NCBI GenBank assembly: GCA_002256005.1
Contig: NKIQ01000030.1
Location: 1 to 32,597 of the forward strand
Source: Alphaproteobacteria bacterium PA4
GTDB taxonomy: Bacteria; Pseudomonadota; Alphaproteobacteria; Sphingomonadales; Sphingomonadaceae
DNA: 32,597 nt
Direction of reading: 5' to 3'
The notes beneath the pieces are model-generated. The model made no database searches. It was not told the origin of the DNA and worked only from the letters and a program-made list of their open reading frames with translations. Position 1 is the stretch's first letter; each line of letters opens with the position of its first letter. The position numbers and the translations under genes were made by a program. Positions 15,008-23,830 of this stretch are shown one piece after another.

Positions 15008-17122
15008 CTATTTCCGCGTCAGCCCGGTCCAGTAGCCGATGAAGCTCCACAGGTCGGTGATTTCGTCGATCTGCTTCGATGTCGGCTTGCCCGATCCGTG
15101 GCCGGCGCGGGTTTCGATGCGGATCAGATGCGGCTTGTCGCCGATCTGCGCCGCCTGCAGCGCCGCGGTGTATTTGAAGCTGTGGCCGGGGACGACGCGA
15201 TCATCGGTATCGGCGGTGGTGACCAGGATCGCGGGATAATCCCGGCCGCCGCGGATGTTGTGATAGGGCGAATAGCCGTAGAGATTGCGGAACTGCACGG
15301 CGTCGGCGGGGTCGCCATAATCGTCAGTCCAGGTGCGGCCTTCGGTGAACAGCGGGAAGCGCAGCATGTCCATGACGCCGACGGCCGGCAGCGCCGCGGC
15401 GAACAGGTCCGGCCGCTGGTTGACGACAGCCCCGACCAGCAGCCCGCCGTTGCTGCCGCCCTGGATGGCGAGGCCACCCCTGGGCGTCAGGCCCGAGCCG
15501 ATCAGATATTCGCCGCCGGCGATGAAATCATCGAAGACATTCTGTTTCTTGAGTCGGCGACCGGCATCATGCCATTGGGCGCCATATTCGCCGCCGCCGC
15601 GCAGCGTCACTTCGGCATAGATGCCGCCCATTTCCATCCAGGCCAGCGCATCGACCTGAAAGGCCGGCAGCACATTGATGTTGAAGCCGCCATAGCCATA
15701 CATCAGCGTCGGCGCCGGCGTGGTCAGGCCCTTTTTATAGGCGATGAACATCGGCACCTTCGTGCCGTCCTTCGAGGTGAAGAAGCGCTGCTCGACGACA
15801 TAGTTTGCAGGGTCGAACGCCACTTTCGGTGCCGCATAGACGGTCGATGTGTTGCTGGCGGCATCATAGCGATAGATGGTCGCCGGGGCGTTGTAGCTGG
15901 TGAAGCTGTAATAGGCGGTGGCGCTGCCGGGGACGCCGTCGAAGCCCGAGGCGGTGCCGAGGCCGGGCAACGCGACCTTGCCCTCGGCCTTGCCGGTGAG
16001 CGTGTAGCGGCGCACGTCGCTCCGGGCGTCCTGCAGCGCGGTGACGATCAGGTGCGTGCCGATGATATGCGCGCCGGTCAGCGTGTCCGGGCCTTCGCCG
16101 ACGATGGTCGTCAGCCTGGGCGCGCCGCTGCCGACGCCGCTGAAGGCGACGACGCGGTAACGCGGTGCACCGTCGTTGGTGACGAAATAGAGCGTGTCGC
16201 CCTCCGCCCCGGCAAAGCGCCAGTCGGCCTTGCGGTCCGGCACCAGCGTGATGAGTTTCGGCGCGGCGCTGCGCGTGTCGGCGACGCGGATTTCATAGCT
16301 GTCGTCGGATCCGGTGCTCGACCTTATGACCAGCCAGCGGCCATCGTCGCTGCTCGTCGCCTGGTTGTAATAGCCGGGGTTGCCGGTGGAAGCGAAGAGC
16401 TTCACATCGGCGCTCTGGGCCGTGCCGACGCGGTGGAACCAGACGTCGTGATTGTAGACGGCGGAGACGAAATCCTTGCCCTTGGGGTCGGCCGGGTGGC
16501 GCGAATAGAAAAAGCCGCTGCTGTCGGCATTCCAGGCGATGCCGGAGAATTTCACCCAGTCGAGATCATCGGCGAGCGGTTGGCCGCTGGCGACATCGAG
16601 AACCTTGATCGTCCGCCAGTCGGTGCCGCCATCCTGTACGGCATAGGCGATATAGCGGCCGTCATTGCTCGGCGCCCATTCGGCGAGCGCGGTGGCGCCG
16701 TCCTTGGCCCAGCCATTGGGATCGATCAGCACGCGCGGGGCGGCATCGCCCTCGCGCACATAGAGCACCGACTGGTTCTGCAGGCCGGAATTGCGGCGGT
16801 AGAAGGTGCGGGCGCCGCGCGACACCGGCAGGGTCACCCGCTCATAATCGAACAATTGCGTCAGCCGCGCCTTGATGGCGTCGCGGCCGGGCAGGGTGGC
16901 GAGATAGGCCTGGGTGACGCGGTTCTGCGCCGCCACCCAGTCGGCAACGGGCGCTTGCGAGCGCACATCGCCTTCCAGCCAGCGATAGGGATCGGCGACG
17001 GCCGTGCCGTGCCAGTCGTCGCTCTGGGTGACGGTGGCGGTGGGCGGATAGGCGAGGGGCGCGGCAGCGGTCATGGTCGGCAGTCCCAGCAGCAGGGCGG
17101 TGACGAGCGGGCGCAGGCTCAT
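15008..17122 (-). CDS. Secreted prolyl oligopeptidase (S9A), downstream paralogue
   Basis: A 704-residue serine peptidase that cleaves short peptides after proline. A signal peptide is visible (PLVTALLLGLPTMTAAA|APL), so it is exported, probably to the periplasm. The propeller domain starts DPYRWLEGDVRSQ, and the C-terminal alpha/beta hydrolase domain holds the catalytic triad: Ser557 in GGSNGG, Asp640 in DTDDRVVP and His675 in RAGHGSGKP, matching S554/D641/H680 of pig prolyl oligopeptidase. YGYGGFN is also conserved. Its ATG overlaps the stop of the upstream paralogue by 4 bp (ATGA), so it depends on that gene's transcript. The two proteins have the same length and strong similarity, so they arose by tandem duplication. 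Confidence 0.93.
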   Translation of the reverse strand: MSLRPLVTALLLGLPTMTAAAPLAYPPTATVTQSDDWHGTAVADPYRWLEGDVRSQAPVADWVAAQNRVTQAYLATLPGRDAIKARLTQLFDYERVTLPVSRGARTFYRRNSGLQNQSVLYVREGDAAPRVLIDPNGWAKDGATALAEWAPSNDGRYIAYAVQDGGTDWRTIKVLDVASGQPLADDLDWVKFSGIAWNADSSGFFYSRHPADPKGKDFVSAVYNHDVWFHRVGTAQSADVKLFASTGNPGYYNQATSSDDGRWLVIRSSTGSDDSYEIRVADTRSAAPKLITLVPDRKADWRFAGAEGDTLYFVTNDGAPRYRVVAFSGVGSGAPRLTTIVGEGPDTLTGAHIIGTHLIVTALQDARSDVRRYTLTGKAEGKVALPGLGTASGFDGVPGSATAYYSFTSYNAPATIYRYDAASNTSTVYAAPKVAFDPANYVVEQRFFTSKDGTKVPMFIAYKKGLTTPAPTLMYGYGGFNINVLPAFQVDALAWMEMGGIYAEVTLRGGGEYGAQWHDAGRRLKKQNVFDDFIAGGEYLIGSGLTPRGGLAIQGGSNGGLLVGAVVNQRPDLFAAALPAVGVMDMLRFPLFTEGRTWTDDYGDPADAVQFRNLYGYSPYHNIRGGRDYPAILVTTADTDDRVVPGHSFKYTAALQAAQIGDKPHLIRIETRAGHGSGKPTSKQIDEITDLWSFIGYWTGLTRK

Positions 17123-19233
17123 TTGATCAGCCCCGTCCAGGTGCCGGCAAAGGCCCAGAGGTCGGCGGCTTCGGCGATGATCTTGTCGGTCGGCTTGCCC
17201 GATCCGTGCCCGGCGCGGGTTTCGATGCGGATCAGGTGCGGCTTGTCACCGATCTTCGCCGCCTGCAGGGCCGCGGCATATTTGAAGCTGTGGCCGGGGA
17301 CGACGCGATCATCGGTATCGGCGGTGGTGACGAGGATGGCGGGATAATTGCCGGCGCGGATATTGTGATAGGGCGAATAGGCATAGAGCGTCTTGAAGTC
17401 CGCCGCCTTGCCCGGATCGCCATAATCATCGACCCAATAGCGGCCGGCGGTGAAGCGGTTGAAGCGCAGCATGTCCATGACGCCGACGGCGGGCAGCGCG
17501 GCGGCGAACAGGTCCGGCCGCTGGTTGACGACCGCGCCCACCAGCAAGCCGCCGTTGGAGCCGCCCTGCACGGCGAGCTGGCGCGGGCTGGTCACGCCCG
17601 ATTTCACCAGCGCCTCGCCGGCGGCGATGAAATCGTCAAAGACATTCTGCTTGTTGGCGAGCCGGCCGCCATCGTGCCATGCCTTGCCATATTCGCCGCC
17701 GCCGCGAATGTTGGCGACGACGAAGACGCCGCCCATTTCCATCCAGGCCAGTCGCGACGCCGAAAAGCCCGGCGTGCTGGAAATGTTGAAGCCGCCATAG
17801 CCATAGAGCAGCGTCGGATGGGTTGTCTTGGGGTCGAGATCCTTCCGGTGGCTGACGAACATCGGCACGCGGGTGCCGTCCTTCGACGTGTAGAAGACCT
17901 GGGAGACGACATAGTCTTCCGGCTTGAAATCGACCTTGGGCGTGCGGATCGCCGTCGCGCTGTTGCTGGCGCTGTTATAGGCATAGATCGTCGTCGGCGC
18001 GTTGAAGCTCGAAAAGGCGAAGTGCGTCAGGCTGCTGTCGCCGCCTTCGAAGCCGGCGACGCTGCCGATGCCGGGCAGTGGTACGGTGCCGGCCGGCTTG
18101 CCGTCGAGTTCATACAATTGCACCACCGATTTGGCGTCGGCGAGCGTCGCGATGACGAAGCGCTGGCCGACCAGTGCGGCGCCGGCGATCGTCGCCGGGC
18201 CTTCCGGCACCAGTTCCGCCATGGCGCCGGTGACGGCGTCGATGCTGACGAGGCGATAGCGCGGTGCGCCCTTGTCGGTGACGAAATAGAGCGTGGTGCC
18301 GCGGCTGCCGGCGAGGCTCCAGCTGTAATCCAGTCCGGCGATCAGCGTGCGCGGTTTCTCGCCCTTCGACAGGTCGGCGACGCTGATTTCATAACGGTCG
18401 TCGGTGCCGGCGGACGAGGTGATGACCAGCCAGCGGCCATCGTCGCTGACATCCCCGCCATGGCCGAGCTTCGGCCGGTCGGGCGTCGCATAAATGAGGG
18501 TATCGGCGCTCTGCGGCGTGCCGAGGCGGTGGAACATCAGCTGCTGGTTGAGGTTGGTCGACTGGAACTTCTCGCCCGCGGCCGGGGCGGCAAAGCGCGA
18601 ATAATAGAAACCGCTGCCATCCTTCGTCCAGGCGATGCCGGTGAACTTGGCCCATTCGACGATGTCGGGGAGGTCGTTGCCGGTGGCGACGTCGCGCACC
18701 TTGATGGTGCGCCAGTCGGTGCCGCCATCCTGCACGGCATAGGCCAGATATTTGCCGTCCTTCGAAGGCTCCCATTCGGCGAGCGCGGTGGCGCCGTCCC
18801 GGGCCCAGGGGTTGGGGTCGATCAGCACCTGCGCCGGGGCATCGCCCTGCTGGGCATAGAGCACCGCCTGATTCTGCAGGCCGGAATTGCGGGTGTAGAA
18901 GCGCGTGGCCCCGCGCAGTCGCGGGATGCCGAAGCGTTCGTAATTCCACAGCTGCGCCAGCCGCGCCTTGATGGCGTCGCGCTGCGGCAGCGTCGCGAGA
19001 TAGGCGTTGGTGACCTGGTTTTCCGCCGCCACCCAGGCGGCGACCTGCGCATCGCTGCGCACGTCGTTTTCCAGCCAGCGATAGGGATCGGCGACGCTGA
19101 CGCCGTGCTGGACATCGACCTGCGGGACGGTCGCCGTCACCGGATAGGCAAGCGGCGCGGCATTGATGGCGACGGGCATGGTGATGGTCAGCAGGGCGCC
19201 AAGCCATTGGGCGCGCGACGGGAATTGAGGCAT
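17119..19233 (-). CDS. Secreted prolyl oligopeptidase (S9A), upstream paralogue
   Basis: A 704-residue proline-specific peptidase, first of the tandem pair. Signal peptide: AQWLGALLTITMPVAINA|APL. The propeller begins DPYRWLENDVRSD; triad residues are Ser559 (GGSNGG), Asp641 (DTDDRVVP) and His676 (RAGHGSGKP). The ATG at 19233 has GGAG about 4 bp upstream. The catalytic domain is nearly identical to that of the downstream copy, while the propeller has diverged more, which is what would be expected if substrate range had shifted. An inverted repeat at 19240-19300 lies immediately before the gene. Confidence 0.93.
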   Translation of the reverse strand: MPQFPSRAQWLGALLTITMPVAINAAPLAYPVTATVPQVDVQHGVSVADPYRWLENDVRSDAQVAAWVAAENQVTNAYLATLPQRDAIKARLAQLWNYERFGIPRLRGATRFYTRNSGLQNQAVLYAQQGDAPAQVLIDPNPWARDGATALAEWEPSKDGKYLAYAVQDGGTDWRTIKVRDVATGNDLPDIVEWAKFTGIAWTKDGSGFYYSRFAAPAAGEKFQSTNLNQQLMFHRLGTPQSADTLIYATPDRPKLGHGGDVSDDGRWLVITSSAGTDDRYEISVADLSKGEKPRTLIAGLDYSWSLAGSRGTTLYFVTDKGAPRYRLVSIDAVTGAMAELVPEGPATIAGAALVGQRFVIATLADAKSVVQLYELDGKPAGTVPLPGIGSVAGFEGGDSSLTHFAFSSFNAPTTIYAYNSASNSATAIRTPKVDFKPEDYVVSQVFYTSKDGTRVPMFVSHRKDLDPKTTHPTLLYGYGGFNISSTPGFSASRLAWMEMGGVFVVANIRGGGEYGKAWHDGGRLANKQNVFDDFIAAGEALVKSGVTSPRQLAVQGGSNGGLLVGAVVNQRPDLFAAALPAVGVMDMLRFNRFTAGRYWVDDYGDPGKAADFKTLYAYSPYHNIRAGNYPAILVTTADTDDRVVPGHSFKYAAALQAAKIGDKPHLIRIETRAGHGSGKPTDKIIAEAADLWAFAGTWTGLIK

Positions 19234-19239
19234 AAATCT

Positions 19240-19300
19240 CCGGGGGCTGGCATGATGGCCGGCACTCTGCCCGCCACCGCCGACAATTGCCAGCCCCCGG
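19240..19300. other. 12-bp perfect inverted repeat upstream of the oligopeptidase pair
   Basis: CCGGGGGCTGGC (19240-19251) and its exact complement (19289-19300) with a 37-nt loop. It lies between the MscS stop (19309) and the oligopeptidase ATG (19233). No T-run is seen; it may be a leader hairpin or a factor-dependent termination site for the MscS gene. The left arm overlaps the Shine-Dalgarno region of the oligopeptidase gene. Confidence 0.5.
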
Positions 19301-19308
19301 TGCGTGCG

Positions 19309-20163
19309 TCAGTCGGCCTTGGGCGCCCGCTTCGTGGTGCGCGCCGGGGCGTCCATGATCATCACCTGGTCGCGCTCCACGGTGAACGGCGGCGGGAAGC
19401 CGGCGGCGCCGAAGGTCGCGGCGATCAGCTTGTTGGTGTCGAAATAGACCTGCCAGTAATGGCTGGTGTGGCAATAGGGGCGGACGACCAGCACGGTGCC
19501 GCGCTCGTTGAAATCGACGATCTCGACATCGGGCGCCGGCTCGGCAACGACATTGGGAATGGCGGCCAGTGCCGGCTTCAGCCGGGCGATGGCATCCAGC
19601 GGATCGACGCCAAAGGCCAGCTGCGCGGTGCGATCGACGCGGCGATAGCTGTGCGACGAATAATTCTTGATGGTGTCGCCCGAGACCTTGGCATTGCCCA
19701 CGATGGTCTGGACATTGTCCGGGCTGGTGATCGTCGTGTTGAACAGGCCGATTTCGGTGACACTGCCTTCGACCCCGCCGGCGACGACATAGTCACCGAC
19801 CTTGTAGGGCCGGAAGATGATGAGGAAGGCGCCGGCGGCGAAATTGCCGAGCAGCCCCGACCAGGCCGCGCCGATGGCAAGGCCGACCCCGGCGAGCAGC
19901 GCCGCAAAGCTGGTGGTCTCGACACCGAAATAGCCGAGGATGGCGACGACGAGGACGATGTTGAGGACAACGCCGAGGATGTTGGCGATATAGCGTTGCA
20001 GCGTCGGATCGAAATTGCGCGCCGTCAGCACCTTCGACAGCACATTGACGGCAAAGCTGATCAGCCAGCGCCCGACCATGTAGAGCAGGATCGCCCCGAC
20101 AATTTTCAGCCCCACTGCGGTGATGATCGGCACCGCCGTCGCCATCCAGTTCGTCATGTCCAT
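19309..20163 (-). CDS. Small-conductance mechanosensitive channel (MscS family)
   Basis: A 284-residue inner-membrane channel, about the length of E. coli MscS (286), which opens under membrane tension to release solutes on osmotic downshock. Transmembrane helices lie at about 10-30, 58-80 and 84-115; the last is the Gly/Ala-rich pore helix (AGVGLAIGAAWSGLLGNFAAG). FRPYKVGDYV begins the cytoplasmic beta domain, followed by GSVTEIGLFNT and the C-terminal alpha/beta domain. The ATG at 20163 has GGGGGA upstream; an ATG two codons later is possible. It is transcribed in the same direction as the prolyl oligopeptidases, with 75 bp between them. Confidence 0.92.
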   Translation of the reverse strand: MDMTNWMATAVPIITAVGLKIVGAILLYMVGRWLISFAVNVLSKVLTARNFDPTLQRYIANILGVVLNIVLVVAILGYFGVETTSFAALLAGVGLAIGAAWSGLLGNFAAGAFLIIFRPYKVGDYVVAGGVEGSVTEIGLFNTTITSPDNVQTIVGNAKVSGDTIKNYSSHSYRRVDRTAQLAFGVDPLDAIARLKPALAAIPNVVAEPAPDVEIVDFNERGTVLVVRPYCHTSHYWQVYFDTNKLIAATFGAAGFPPPFTVERDQVMIMDAPARTTKRAPKAD

Positions 20164-20184
20164 GATAGTCCCCCGACAGTTCAG

Positions 20185-20207
20185 CGGCCGGCGTTGATCG
20201 CCGGCCG
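20185..20207. other. Perfect 9-bp hairpin between the PHA depolymerase and MscS genes
   Basis: CGGCCGGCG, a TTGAT loop, then CGCCGGCCG. It lies 64 bp after the depolymerase stop (20271) and 22 bp before the MscS ATG (20163) on the minus strand. With no T-run it is at best a weak terminator of the phaC-phaZ transcript. Confidence 0.45.
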
Positions 20208-20270
20208 GTGTCGGTCACAACCTTAACGGCTGCGCCGGGGGCCGCAAGCGGGCAGCCGTCGCCGACCGCG

Positions 20271-21101
20271 TCAGGCCGCCACCGCATGCGCGGCGTCCGC
20301 ATCCAGGAAATTGCGGATCAGGGCAATGGTTTCATCGGCCTGGTTGACCATGAACAGATGGCCGCCGCCCTTGATGATATCCAGCCGGGAACCGCGGATC
20401 AGCAGGTTGAGGATCTGGCCGTTGATCACCGGCACGATATTGTCGTCATCGCCCATGATGATCTGCGTGGGGGCGCGCAGCAGCGGCAGGAAGGGCGCGC
20501 TGGTCCAGCCCAGCATAGCCAGCAGCTGGTTGACATAGCCGGCGGTGCTGGGCGGCGTGATGCGGCTGGCATGGCCCCCGGCACCATTGTGATCGCCACC
20601 ATAGAGCGTGCGGAAATTCTTCAGCATATAGTCCGGATCAACGTAGCGCCGCGGGTCTGCCATCTTGGTCAGGGCCGACAATTTGCCCGGCACCATCAGC
20701 ATGCCGGCCGTGGTGGCCGCCAGCACCAGCCGACCCACCCGGCCGGCACATTGCAGCGCGAATTGCTGCGCCATCGCGCCGCCCCAACTGACCCCCATCA
20801 CATCCACCCGGTCAAAGCCGGCATCGGTGATGATCCGTTCCGCGGCGCGCGCCATCATCCAGGGGCGATAGGGCATGGCCGGATCGGGTGATCCGCCCAC
20901 GCCCGGCATGTCGAACGTGATGACGTCACGATCCGACAGGCGTTCGGCAAAGGGCGCCATCAGCTCGATATTGGCCCCGATGCCGTTGAAGAACAGCAGC
21001 GGGCGCACGCCGGGCAAGGGATCGGTCGCCGTCCAGTGCGCCACCCGCAAGGTGCGCCCATCCACAGCCTTCATGCTGAACCGGGGTGTGGACTGGGTCA
21101 T
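20271..21101 (-). CDS. phaZ: Intracellular poly(3-hydroxyalkanoate) depolymerase
   Basis: A 276-residue alpha/beta hydrolase that breaks down stored polyhydroxyalkanoate. It closely follows the Pseudomonas medium-chain PhaZ pattern: LLFFNGIGANIEL, FDMPGVGGS, then GVSWGG with nucleophile Ser105, AQQFALQ, LVLAATTAGMLMVPGK, MADPRRYV, LGWTS and the His in GGGHLF. Asp in MGDDDNIVP is the likely acid. No signal peptide is present, as fits a granule-bound cytoplasmic enzyme. The ATG at 21101 lies 11 bp after the PHA synthase stop, with only a weak SD, so translational coupling is likely. The open frame extends upstream to 21479 inside phaC but is not family-like. Confidence 0.9.
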   Translation of the reverse strand: MTQSTPRFSMKAVDGRTLRVAHWTATDPLPGVRPLLFFNGIGANIELMAPFAERLSDRDVITFDMPGVGGSPDPAMPYRPWMMARAAERIITDAGFDRVDVMGVSWGGAMAQQFALQCAGRVGRLVLAATTAGMLMVPGKLSALTKMADPRRYVDPDYMLKNFRTLYGGDHNGAGGHASRITPPSTAGYVNQLLAMLGWTSAPFLPLLRAPTQIIMGDDDNIVPVINGQILNLLIRGSRLDIIKGGGHLFMVNQADETIALIRNFLDADAAHAVAA

Positions 21102-21112
21102 GCGGCGATCTT

Positions 21113-22804
21113 TCAATTGAACACATAGGTGCCGGGCGCGGCGGCCCCGGGCGGGTGCGCCGCATTGCCCAGGGCAGCCGGGGCCGGCTGCTGCGGACCG
21201 GACCGCGCCTGCAGCCACTGCATCCAGAACGGCCACCAACTGCCGGCATGTTCGCGCGCGGTTTTCAGCCAGGCCTCTGCCGTGGCCGGCGGCTTGCCGC
21301 CTTCGGCATGATAATATTTCGCCTTGGGGTTGCCGGGCGGGTTGACGATCGCCTGGATATGCCCGGAATGCGACAGCACGAAATCGATGCTGGCCGAACC
21401 GAACAATTGCGTGGAACGGTAACAGGCCTTCCAGGGCGTGATATGGTCGGTGACCCCGCCCAGGATGAACAGGTCGCAATCCACCTTCGAAATGTCCAGC
21501 GCATGGTCGGCGATGTGCGATGCGCCATGGTTCAGGAACGGCTGTTCCTCGTAAACCCGCAGATAGTCCGAATGCAGGGCCGCGGTCAGATTGGTCGAAT
21601 CATTGTTCCAGAACAGGATGTCGAACGCGGGCGGATCTTCGCCCAGCAGGTAATTGTTCACCACATAGTTCCACACCAGATCATTGGGCCGCAGCCAGGC
21701 AAACATGCGCGACAGCGATGTGCCTTCCAGAATGCCCTTCTTGGCGGAACGTTCCCGCGCCAGCTTGATGCCATTGTCCGATACCAGCGCGCCGACTTCG
21801 CTGTCGTTGCGCTCCGGGTTGAGGATGCACACCATGGCGGTGGCGCAATTGGCCCGGTCATCGCCGCGCGCCTTCAGCTTTGACAGCAATGTGGCCATGG
21901 TGATGCCGCCGGAACAGCCGCCGGTCACGTTGATCTTGTGGCTGCCGGTGATGGCGTTCACCACATCCATCGCGGCAATGATTTCATCGACATAATGGCC
22001 AAGGCCCCAGTCCCGGTGTTCGATCGTGGGGTTGCGCCAGCTGATCAGGAACGGCTGGATGCCATTGGCCAGCATGAAGCGGATCATGCTCTTGTCCGGG
22101 GTCAGGTCCTGCAGATAGGCCTTGTTGATCTGCGGCGGGATGATCAGCAGCGGGATGGCGTGCACATCGGCGGTGGTGGGTGCGTATTGGATCAGCTCCA
22201 TCATCGGGGTGCAATGCACCACGGCGCCGGGCTGGATGGCGATGTTCTCGCCGATCTTGAAGGGCCGGCTGTCGACCTGGCTGACGATGCCATCGTTCTT
22301 GACCATGTCGTCATAGGCGTTCTTCAGGCCCCGCATCAGCGATTGCCCGCCGGTTTCGATGGCCTTTTTGATGGCGGTGGGGTTGCCGGCCAGCGTGTTG
22401 CCGGGCGCCAGCGAATCCATGATCATGCTGGTGACGAAATTCACCCGCGCCCGTTCCAGATCGTCCACTTCGAGATCGGTGACCCAGCTTTTCACATGCT
22501 TCTGGGCGGCCAGATAGGTCTGCATGCTCATGCGGAACAGCGGGTTCTGCTGCCAGGCCGGATCCAGGAAGCGCTTGTCCTTGGGGTCGGGCTTCAAATC
22601 CGATCGCAGGGTGGCGATGCTGACCATGTCGCTGGCAACGGCCTGGCCCAGCTTCATCATGCGAAGCGGGTTGCCCGCGGTTTCGCGCAGCATCATGGTG
22701 ACGGCGCCCAGCAGATCCTCGCGCGCCAGCCCCACCATGATGTTCAGCCCGCCACCGGCCTGATCGGCCCCGTCCAGATCGATGCCGGTTTCGCCTGTCG
22801 TCAT
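21113..22804 (-). CDS. phaC: Poly(3-hydroxyalkanoate) synthase, class II type
   Basis: A 563-residue PHA synthase that polymerises 3-hydroxyacyl-CoA into storage polyester on granules. The lipase-like box is GGCSGG with nucleophile Cys297; the partner residues are Asp453 (GVTDHITPW) and His482 (SHSGHIQ), close to the Cys296/Asp451/His479 of Pseudomonas PhaC1. The length, FWNNDSTNL and lack of a PhaE or PhaR partner point to class II, which prefers medium-chain monomers; monomer choice is inference. The C-terminal 30 residues are Ala/Pro-rich. The ATG at 22804 is preceded by GGGGGCAG. The palindrome GCCGTC-GT-GACGGC at 22819-22832 lies just upstream. No phasin gene is present here. Confidence 0.94.
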   Translation of the reverse strand: MTTGETGIDLDGADQAGGGLNIMVGLAREDLLGAVTMMLRETAGNPLRMMKLGQAVASDMVSIATLRSDLKPDPKDKRFLDPAWQQNPLFRMSMQTYLAAQKHVKSWVTDLEVDDLERARVNFVTSMIMDSLAPGNTLAGNPTAIKKAIETGGQSLMRGLKNAYDDMVKNDGIVSQVDSRPFKIGENIAIQPGAVVHCTPMMELIQYAPTTADVHAIPLLIIPPQINKAYLQDLTPDKSMIRFMLANGIQPFLISWRNPTIEHRDWGLGHYVDEIIAAMDVVNAITGSHKINVTGGCSGGITMATLLSKLKARGDDRANCATAMVCILNPERNDSEVGALVSDNGIKLARERSAKKGILEGTSLSRMFAWLRPNDLVWNYVVNNYLLGEDPPAFDILFWNNDSTNLTAALHSDYLRVYEEQPFLNHGASHIADHALDISKVDCDLFILGGVTDHITPWKACYRSTQLFGSASIDFVLSHSGHIQAIVNPPGNPKAKYYHAEGGKPPATAEAWLKTAREHAGSWWPFWMQWLQARSGPQQPAPAALGNAAHPPGAAAPGTYVFN

Positions 22805-22946
22805 ATTCTGCCCCCGCAGCCGTCGTGACGGCCTATGCTGGCCGCTTGTCTGCCAACATTGTCCCGTTTGGCGGCGGGGTCAATGACAAGGCGGCGGTCG
22901 ACCGTGAAACAGGCCGGGGCCGGCCCGCATCGCGACAATGGCGGCA

Positions 22947-22976
22947 GGGCCGGGGGGCGTTGCCTCCCCCCGGCCC
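22947..22976 (-). terminator. Terminator-like hairpin after the SDR gene
   Basis: GGGCCGGGGGG and its exact complement CCCCCCGGCCC, separated by 8 nt, 25 bp beyond the SDR stop at 23001. It is very stable but lacks a T-run, so termination may need a factor. The rest of the 196-bp gap 22805-23000 shows only the short palindrome at 22819-22832. Confidence 0.5.
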
Positions 22977-23000
22977 CTTGCTGCCTCGCGCCGGGCAGAC

Positions 23001-23711
23001 TCAGGCGGCGAACTGGCGCTCGATGGCCAGCGGATCGGCGGCCCAGCCGGCGCCGACCATCTGCGCCATGGCATCGGGGTAGATGTCGGCGGCACCGGCG
23101 GCGATGCCGTCAAGGATGGCGGCGGCCACCACGGCCGGCGGCGTCTTGTCCATGTCGATATCCTTGGCCATGTCGGTATCGACCGGGCCGGGGAAGATGC
23201 CATGGACGCTGACGCCGCTGCCGGCGAACGTGCCGCGCAGCGCCGCGGTCAGCGAGGCGGCGGCGGCCTTGGAGACGCTGTAGAAGGCAAGGCCCGGCAT
23301 CGGGGCGCGGCCGACGACGCTCAGCACATTGGCCAGCGCCCCCTGATTGGCCTTCAGCGATGCGGCAAAGGCCTGGGCGATGCGCGCCGGGCCGATGACA
23401 TTGACCTGCAACTGGCGATCGAGGCTGTCGACATCGGCGTCCAGCGCCGTGCCGCCTTCCAGCGCGCCGGCATTGTTGATGACGAGGGTGACATCGGCGG
23501 CGCGGGCGGCGGCCGCCGTGATCTGGGCGGCGTCGGTGACATCGAGCGCCAGCGGCACGACGCGCGGATCGGCAAAGACGCCGAGGCTGTCGATATCGCG
23601 GGCGGCGGCATAGACGCGGCGGGCACCGCGGGCGAGCAGCGCTTCGACAAGGGCGCGGCCGATGCCGCGGTTGGCGCCGGTGACCAGCGCGATGGTGTTG
23701 ATATTCGTCAT
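23001..23711 (-). CDS. Short-chain dehydrogenase/reductase
   Basis: A 236-residue classical SDR, an NAD(P)-dependent oxidoreductase. The cofactor motif TGANRGIG is at 11-18, NNAG at 79-82, Asn104, Ser131, Tyr144 and Lys148 (YSVSK) form the catalytic set, and PGPVDTDM follows. The Arg at 15 in the Gly motif with the AARD after beta 2 favours NADP (inference). The ATG at 23711 has AGGGA about 9 bp upstream. It is divergent from a LysR-type regulator across 119 bp, the classic arrangement in which the regulator controls the neighbour. The substrate cannot be inferred. Confidence 0.9.
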   Translation of the reverse strand: MTNINTIALVTGANRGIGRALVEALLARGARRVYAAARDIDSLGVFADPRVVPLALDVTDAAQITAAAARAADVTLVINNAGALEGGTALDADVDSLDRQLQVNVIGPARIAQAFAASLKANQGALANVLSVVGRAPMPGLAFYSVSKAAAASLTAALRGTFAGSGVSVHGIFPGPVDTDMAKDIDMDKTPPAVVAAAILDGIAAGAADIYPDAMAQMVGAGWAADPLAIERQFAA

Positions 23712-23784
23712 GATGAACGTCCCTGCTTTGGTTGGTGGCCGCCGTCTGCAGCGGTCGTCAGCGGTTTAGGCCGGGCGGAATTTG

Positions 23785-23822
23785 CGATAAATCATCGACA
23801 CGGCAAAACATTCGTGCAGAAT
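23785..23822. promoter_or_regulatory. Candidate LysR-type operator region
   Basis: Two short dyads lie in the divergent SDR/lysR gap: CGAT-AAATC-ATCG at 23785-23797 and ATTC-GTGCA-GAAT at 23810-23822. They are 25 bp apart centre to centre, within the range of LysR recognition and activation sites. The second is 8 bp from the regulator's start codon, which suits autorepression. The assignment is inference. Confidence 0.4.
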
Positions 23823-23830
23823 ATGCATCA

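Noticed and set aside
14999-17347. 782-codon open frame opposite an oligopeptidase gene
   Set aside because: Same antisense phase as the other shadows; crosses the junction of the two real genes.
17122-19233. Frameshifted single large peptidase
   Set aside because: Both oligopeptidase genes have their own signal peptide and full triad, so they are two complete genes.
17206-20226. 1006-codon open frame opposite the oligopeptidase and MscS genes
   Set aside because: It is in a fixed frame relation to two strongly coding genes on the other strand, runs across gene borders and reads as low-complexity Gly/Asp/Arg/Ala. High GC removes stop codons on the antisense strand.
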